DNA of 54,360 bases, from positions 1-54,360 of the forward strand of contig DROT01000062.1 in the NCBI GenBank assembly GCA_011321775.1, given 5' to 3'. Numbering within the stretch: the first letter of the stretch is position 1; each line of letters begins with the position of its first letter. A program made the translations under genes and the position numbers. Shown piece by piece: positions 50,402-54,360 of this stretch. The notes under the pieces are model-generated. The model did no database searches and was not told where the DNA came from. It worked only from the letters and a program-made list of their open reading frames with translations. Origin of the DNA: Gammaproteobacteria bacterium. Its GTDB lineage: Bacteria; Pseudomonadota; Gammaproteobacteria; DSM-19610.

Positions 50402-51181
50402 TCACCTCACCCGCTTGAGGATGTTGCGGTCGAAATCGCGTTCCGTGAGACCGGTCTTGAAGCGGTAGTTCTTCCACAGCAGGCGCGTGCTCTTGCCGGT
50501 CTGGTGGTTTTCCATGTACATGTCATGGGCGCGCCAGTAGCGATCGAGATACTGGTGGTAGTCGCTGAAGCTCAGGGTCTTCAGTTTCGCGTTCTTGCGA
50601 TCGTAGTAGACGATCTTCTGCGGCCGGTACTCCTGCTTGTCGATCCACACCACCTGGCGGGTGTAGCCCGAATACCTGTCCACCGGATAGCGTTCGATGA
50701 CGAAACACTGCAGCTCCCCGCAGGGCTCGTCGCGCAGGTACTTGTAGGTGTATTTCTCGACCTCCTGCGAACTCAGGTCCTCGTAGGCGAACTCGCTGCC
50801 CATGAAGGGCCCCGACTTGTTGCGCGAGGAGATGCGCTTGACGCGCTTGAGCGCCGGCAGGTAGAGCCACTGGTCGTCCGGCCCGCTGCGGTGGGTGTAG
50901 CTCAGGAAGGCGGTGCCGCGCACGTCCGCCGGTTCGTCGAAGATGGTCAGGCTCTTGTCGCCGTCGTCGAGTTCCTCCAGGGTACGCACGCGGATGTGGC
51001 GGGTACTCTCCTCACCCTGGCGGTTGCGCAATATCATCTCCATCTCGGCGGTGGAGTCGTGGAAACCCGTGTCACGCCGGTTGGCCTCGACGGCGATCTC
51101 CAGTCCGCGCTCTTCCGGTGTCAGGGCGGCGGCCAGCGTCGGTGCCAGGCCGAGGAATATCAGCATCCACAGGGGTTTCAT
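50402..51181 (-). CDS. Periplasmic LolA-like protein partner of the RND exporter
   Basis: About 259 residues with a signal peptide (MKPLWMLIFLGLAPTLAAA). The mature protein has the 'outer membrane lipoprotein-sorting' family pattern: SLTIFDEPADVRGTAFLSYTHRSGPDDQWLYLPALKRVKRISSRNKSGPFMGSEFAYEDL region, then a VIERYPVDRYSGYTRQVVWIDKQ segment. It is expected to be a half-barrel lipid binder. The second of two tandem ATGs (51181) has the better spacing to AGAGG. It follows the RND gene by 1-4 bp, which implies it receives or delivers that pump's cargo. Confidence 0.88.
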   Translation of the reverse strand: MKPLWMLIFLGLAPTLAAALTPEERGLEIAVEANRRDTGFHDSTAEMEMILRNRQGEESTRHIRVRTLEELDDGDKSLTIFDEPADVRGTAFLSYTHRSGPDDQWLYLPALKRVKRISSRNKSGPFMGSEFAYEDLSSQEVEKYTYKYLRDEPCGELQCFVIERYPVDRYSGYTRQVVWIDKQEYRPQKIVYYDRKNAKLKTLSFSDYHQYLDRYWRAHDMYMENHQTGKSTRLLWKNYRFKTGLTERDFDRNILKRVR

Positions 51182-51185
51182 CATT

Positions 51186-53468
51186 TCACCTCTTGTCCAG
51201 GGTCATTAGCAGGGTCGGCAGCAGCAGGAAATCGGCGACCAGCGCCAGGCCGATGGTGATGGCGGTCAGCAGGCCCATGCCGGCATTCAGCTGGAAGTGC
51301 GAAAGCGTGAGCACCAGGAAACCGGCGATCAGCACCAGCGAGGTGATCACCAGCGCCGAACCGACGGTATGGAAGGCATAGCGCACGGCATCCGGTGAGG
51401 ACAGCCCCTTCTCGCGCCGCGCGCGCAGGTACTTGCTGAGAAAATGGATGGTGTCGTCGACCACGATACCGAGCGTCATGCCGCTCACGATCGACAACCC
51501 CAGCCCCACCCTTCCCTCCAGCAGGCCCCACAAGCCGAAAGCCATGGCCGCCGGCACCAGGTTGGGCACCAGGCTGATCAGCCCCAGGCGCAGCGAGCGC
51601 AGGGCGAAGACCAGAATGAAGGAGATCAGCACCAGCGCCACCGAGGTGCCCGTCAGCATGCTGCGGATGTTGCGCTTGCCGATGTGGGAGAACATCACCG
51701 TGGGGCTGGCGCCGTGCACCCGCATCGAGGCGGGCGCATTGTGCGCCAGCCAGCGCTGCGCCCGCTTCTCCAGCTCGATGGTCTGGTTGCTGGACAGGCT
51801 CTTCAGCGACACGTCCAGCTTGGTGGCCGACTTGTCGACGTTGATCTGGTTGTTCAGGTCCAGGCCGTAGGGCAGCGACATCTCGTACAGCAGCAGGTAC
51901 TGGGCGGCGAGATCGCGCCGTTCCGGCAACCGGTACCAGGCGGGGTCGTCGCCGTGCAGGTTCTTGTTGAGACGCTTCATGGTGTCGGACAGGGTGCTGA
52001 CGTGCAGCACTTCCGGCTGTTGCCGGTACCAGTTGGCGAATTCGTCCAGCTTGCGCAGGAAGGCCGGCTCGCTGATGGCGCCGGAGCCGCCCGCTCCCAG
52101 CGAATAGGAGATGCTGTACAACCCGGTGAGATTGTCGGTGGTGAAGTCCGTGTCCACGCGGAAGGGAACGGTCTGATCGAAATAGCGTACGAACTCGTCA
52201 TTGAGCTCGTTGCGCGGAATGAAGGCCACGAGCACCGCCACCAGCGCGATCATGCCCCAGAGCACCGGATGCCGATGGTTGACGACGAAATCCGCCAGCC
52301 GGTCCATGGCGGCCACCGAGTGGCTGCGCGCCGGCCTGACCCGCACCGGCAACAGCAGCATCAACAGCGGCAACAGCGTGATGGTATAGAGGAAGGCGGC
52401 TAGCACGCCGATGGAGACGATGTTGCCCAGGTCGCGAAACGGTGGCGCATCGCTGAAGTTCATCGACAGGAAACCGATGGCCGTGGTGACGCTGGTGAGC
52501 ATGATCGGCTGCAGGTTGATACGCAGGCTCTCCAGCATGGCCTCCATCCTGTCTTCACCGCGCTGCATTCCCTGCAGGAAGGTCACCAGCAGGTGCACGC
52601 AGTCCGCCACCGCCAGGGTCATGATCATGGTCGGCGCGCTGGCGGAGGGCGGGGTGAGACGTATCCCCAGCCAGCCGGCCACCCCCATGGCGGTGACGAT
52701 CGACAGCAGGATCACGAGCACCGTCGCCAGCGTCGCCCAGGCCGAGCGCAGCAGCAGGAACAGCACCAGGATGATGACGCCGAACATCAGCGGAATCAGC
52801 GTCTTCATGTCGTGCTTCGACATCTCCGAGAAGGCGTTGTTGAGCAGCACCACGCCGGTCAGGTGCACATCGATGTCGGGGTAACGCTGCGTCAGCTTGC
52901 GCGCGAGATCACGGCTGAAGGCGACCACCTCGGGCACCTCGACCGCCTGGTTGACGCCCGGAAGCTGGATGGTGACATTGACCCCGGTGACGTGCCCCGA
53001 GGGCGATACCAGCCGATCGACCAGCAGCGGTTCGCTGGTCGCCACCTGGCGGATCTTCTTCAGCTTCGCGGCATCCAGGTGGTCGGTGTCCATCACCAGA
53101 TCCTCGACCACCAGGTCGTCACCCTCGGCATAGGTGTACTGGAAATTGGTGATCGAATCGACGCGGATGGAATAGGGAATCTGCCACGCCTGTTCGGTCA
53201 GCCAGCGCACCGCCTCGAGGTTGCGGGCCGTGAACACGTTGCCATTCTTCGGCGCCAGCACGAACAGCACGTTGTCGGACTTGGTATAGGTGTTCTGCAG
53301 GTTCTCGAACGCCAGCAGCTGGGGATTCTCGCTGGAGAAGAATACGCGGTAGTCGGTGGAGAAGCCGAGGAAACGGGCACCACTGGCCGACAGTCCCAGG
53401 ATGACGAGCATCAATGCCGCCAGCCCCCAGCGCCAGCGTAGTAACAGATCGGCTATGGATTGCGCCAT
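51186..53468 (-). CDS. RND superfamily (MMPL-type) exporter
   Basis: A 760-residue transporter with two repeats, each of one helix, a periplasmic domain (about 35-210 and 420-600) and five clustered helices, 12 in all. Signature blocks include MTLAVADCVHLLVTFLQG and SGMTLGIVVDDTIHFLSKYL, where the acidic residues carry protons. This MMPL/SSD class moves lipids or hydrophobic molecules and needs no outer-membrane funnel. It is co-transcribed with a periplasmic LolA-like protein, suggesting lipid transport to the outer membrane. AAGGGGG precedes the ATG. Confidence 0.93.
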   Translation of the reverse strand: MAQSIADLLLRWRWGLAALMLVILGLSASGARFLGFSTDYRVFFSSENPQLLAFENLQNTYTKSDNVLFVLAPKNGNVFTARNLEAVRWLTEQAWQIPYSIRVDSITNFQYTYAEGDDLVVEDLVMDTDHLDAAKLKKIRQVATSEPLLVDRLVSPSGHVTGVNVTIQLPGVNQAVEVPEVVAFSRDLARKLTQRYPDIDVHLTGVVLLNNAFSEMSKHDMKTLIPLMFGVIILVLFLLLRSAWATLATVLVILLSIVTAMGVAGWLGIRLTPPSASAPTMIMTLAVADCVHLLVTFLQGMQRGEDRMEAMLESLRINLQPIMLTSVTTAIGFLSMNFSDAPPFRDLGNIVSIGVLAAFLYTITLLPLLMLLLPVRVRPARSHSVAAMDRLADFVVNHRHPVLWGMIALVAVLVAFIPRNELNDEFVRYFDQTVPFRVDTDFTTDNLTGLYSISYSLGAGGSGAISEPAFLRKLDEFANWYRQQPEVLHVSTLSDTMKRLNKNLHGDDPAWYRLPERRDLAAQYLLLYEMSLPYGLDLNNQINVDKSATKLDVSLKSLSSNQTIELEKRAQRWLAHNAPASMRVHGASPTVMFSHIGKRNIRSMLTGTSVALVLISFILVFALRSLRLGLISLVPNLVPAAMAFGLWGLLEGRVGLGLSIVSGMTLGIVVDDTIHFLSKYLRARREKGLSSPDAVRYAFHTVGSALVITSLVLIAGFLVLTLSHFQLNAGMGLLTAITIGLALVADFLLLPTLLMTLDKR

Positions 53469-53611
53469 CTACCCCCCTTGTCGGCCCGTCCCGCGGTAAC
53501 CGGAACGCCCGCTGAAAGAGACCCCGCCAAGGTCGATTCGTTCAGCGACCGGCCGCCCCGGCCAAAGTGTTCATTATTCAGCATCCTTGCCCGGAAAACC
53601 ATCCGCGCGGG

Positions 53612-53641
53612 TTGACAGTGTGATGCACCGCACCCTATGGT
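53612..53641 (+). promoter_or_regulatory. Sigma70 promoter for the 53706 gene
   Basis: TTGACA at 53612-53617, an 18-bp spacer and TATGGT at 53636-53641 are a good match, predicting a start near 53648 and a leader of ~57 nt. The rest of the 237-bp divergent region holds a GGCCG-CCC-CGGCC repeat at 53551-53563 and nothing else recognised. Confidence 0.5.
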
Positions 53642-53705
53642 GCCGATACGCAGGCGTCGCCTGTCATTTCCAAGAACTGCAACCGCACACACCGGGGAGA
53701 TACTC

Positions 53706-54173
53706 ATGAGTCAGGACAGCCTGCCATGCCTGAGCATCGGTGACGACATTCCGGAGCAGCGTATGGGTGGCCGTTCCCACTCGGCCGGCGCGGCCATCCT
53801 CGGACGCGAGGTACGCCTGCAGGTCTCGCAGGCCGCGATTGCGGCGCTCGACCACGAACGACCGATCGTGGCACAAATCGAGCTCTACTTCAGTTGCATG
53901 ATCCGCAAACAGGTGCGTTTCAGCCGCATCGGCCACGATGGCGGCGAGGGCTACGCCACCGTGCTGCCCGGTCTGCTGACCGGCTTTCGCGCCGTCACCA
54001 CCAAGGCCTGTCATATCGCCGATCTCGATGGTGCGCCACCGACCGAGACGATGCCGGTCCGACACCCGGACCGTTTCGTCCCCGACTGGCTGCGCATCGA
54101 TTTCCGCGACGGCCGCTGGCTGGGTGCCTTCGGCTTCGACCACCAGCAACGGCGGCTGCGGGGCCTGGCATAA
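53706..54173 (+). CDS. Hypothetical cytoplasmic protein
   Basis: 155 residues from the ATG at 53706 (GGGGAGA about 7 nt upstream). No signal peptide or membrane helix. It looks compact and beta-rich (HERPIVAQIELYFSCMIRKQVRF, DWLRIDFRDGRWLGAFGFDHQQRRLRGL), with two cysteines near the N-terminus and one in the middle. No family was recognised. It stands alone with its own promoter. Confidence 0.7.
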   Translation: MSQDSLPCLSIGDDIPEQRMGGRSHSAGAAILGREVRLQVSQAAIAALDHERPIVAQIELYFSCMIRKQVRFSRIGHDGGEGYATVLPGLLTGFRAVTTKACHIADLDGAPPTETMPVRHPDRFVPDWLRIDFRDGRWLGAFGFDHQQRRLRGLA

Positions 54174-54250
54174 CGATTCGGATCAGCGCAGGTGGGGGAC
54201 GCCTCTGACCGAATTGACCGCGCCTTGAAATGGGCCGGATTTTCCGGTCT

Positions 54251-54360
54251 GAATTCAACTCGTAAGTGCAACTCTAGCTGACGGAAAGAGGGCAAGCTGC
54301 GGTAGCATCAGTGATCCCTCTAACCGGCAAGAAAGAGGAGCACGATGAAAAGCTACACGC
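54251..54360 (+). mobile_element. Possible left end of an IS30-type insertion sequence (cut by window edge)
   Basis: A segment starting GAATTCAACTCGTAAGTGCAACTCT differs in composition from its flank and precedes a coding start with a perfect ribosome-binding site about 95 nt in. The sequence and the MKSYT start recall IS30-family left ends and transposases, but only from memory, and the element is truncated. A CCGGATTTTCCGG hairpin (54235-54247) lies just outside. Confidence 0.35.
54345..54360 (+). CDS. Start of a gene (five codons visible), possible transposase
   Basis: The ATG at 54345 is preceded by AAAGAGGAG at a good distance and begins MKSYT before the window ends. The upstream context and these residues suggest an IS30-family transposase, whose N-termini often continue with L-T-x-E-E/Q-R-Y. 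Not enough sequence is present to be sure. Confidence 0.4.

Noticed and set aside
53551-53563. GGCCG-CCC-CGGCC repeat as an operator or terminator
   Set aside because: Short stem in GC-rich DNA, with no T-run and no consistent position relative to either divergent promoter.

Overview
The window is GC-rich chromosomal DNA from a gammaproteobacterium. The gene orders yceD-rpmF-plsX-fabHDG-acpP-fabF-pabBC-mltG-tmk-holB-pilZ-tatD, trxB/ftsK-lolA-rarA-crcB-serS and comEC-exbBD-msbA-lpxK-ycaR-kdsB-ptp are typical of that class. The single lolC-type permease and the two-subunit pyruvate carboxylase suggest a lineage near Chromatiales or related sulfur bacteria, but this is a guess. It is almost all housekeeping sequence: no tRNA, rRNA, CRISPR array or prophage was seen, and no stretch over 300 bases lacks a gene.

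Layout: (1) 1-5368, plus strand, a beta-oxidation operon (end of fadE, fadI, fadJ, acyl-CoA ligase) with 4-nt stop/start overlaps. (2) 5376-18527, minus strand, a long run from yceD and L32 through the complete type II fatty-acid elongation set, folate genes (pabB, pabC), mltG, tmk, holB, pilZ and tatD, ending with a c-di-GMP-type PilZ protein. (3) 18537-23286, plus strand, pyruvate carboxylase (pycA, pycB) behind a good sigma70 promoter, then a PPK2 kinase coupled to an 82-residue unknown protein. (4) 23351-30775, minus strand, serS, a PII-like DUF190 protein, the fluoride channel, rarA, lolA, ftsK and ald. (5) 30901-35208, trxB, a YcgR-like PilZ protein on the opposite strand, the N-end-rule pair aat-bpt and a second PPK2. 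(6) 35221-43178, minus strand apart from one small plus-strand gene, low-molecular-weight phosphatase, kdsB, ycaR, lpxK, msbA, exbD, exbB and comEC (lipid A/KDO supply and export). (7) 43298-47770, outer-membrane barrel protein, cation diffusion facilitator and SLT-like lipoprotein on plus; lolC-lolD and a probable unlisted 36-residue membrane protein on minus. (8) 47848-50400, plus, a small exported protein, agmatine deiminase and a divergent DAHP-synthase-family enzyme. (9) 50402-53468, minus, an RND exporter with a LolA-like periplasmic partner. (10) 53706-54360, an unknown protein, then what may be the left end of an IS30-type insertion sequence cut off by the window edge.

Fatty-acid degradation and synthesis lie back to back, and the carboxylase and elongation operons diverge from one 209-bp regulatory region. 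That region has two sigma70-like promoters, one carrying a 7-bp inverted repeat in its -35/-10 spacer and sitting so close to the yceD start that the mRNA should be nearly leaderless. GC-rich stem-loops follow the two highly expressed genes of the elongation operon (rpmF and acpP). No obviously novel multi-gene system is present. The best leads are the promoter-spacer inverted repeat, the stem-loops, the altered metal-ligand motif in the DAHP-synthase homologue, the ppk2-linked small protein and the small membrane protein behind lolD.
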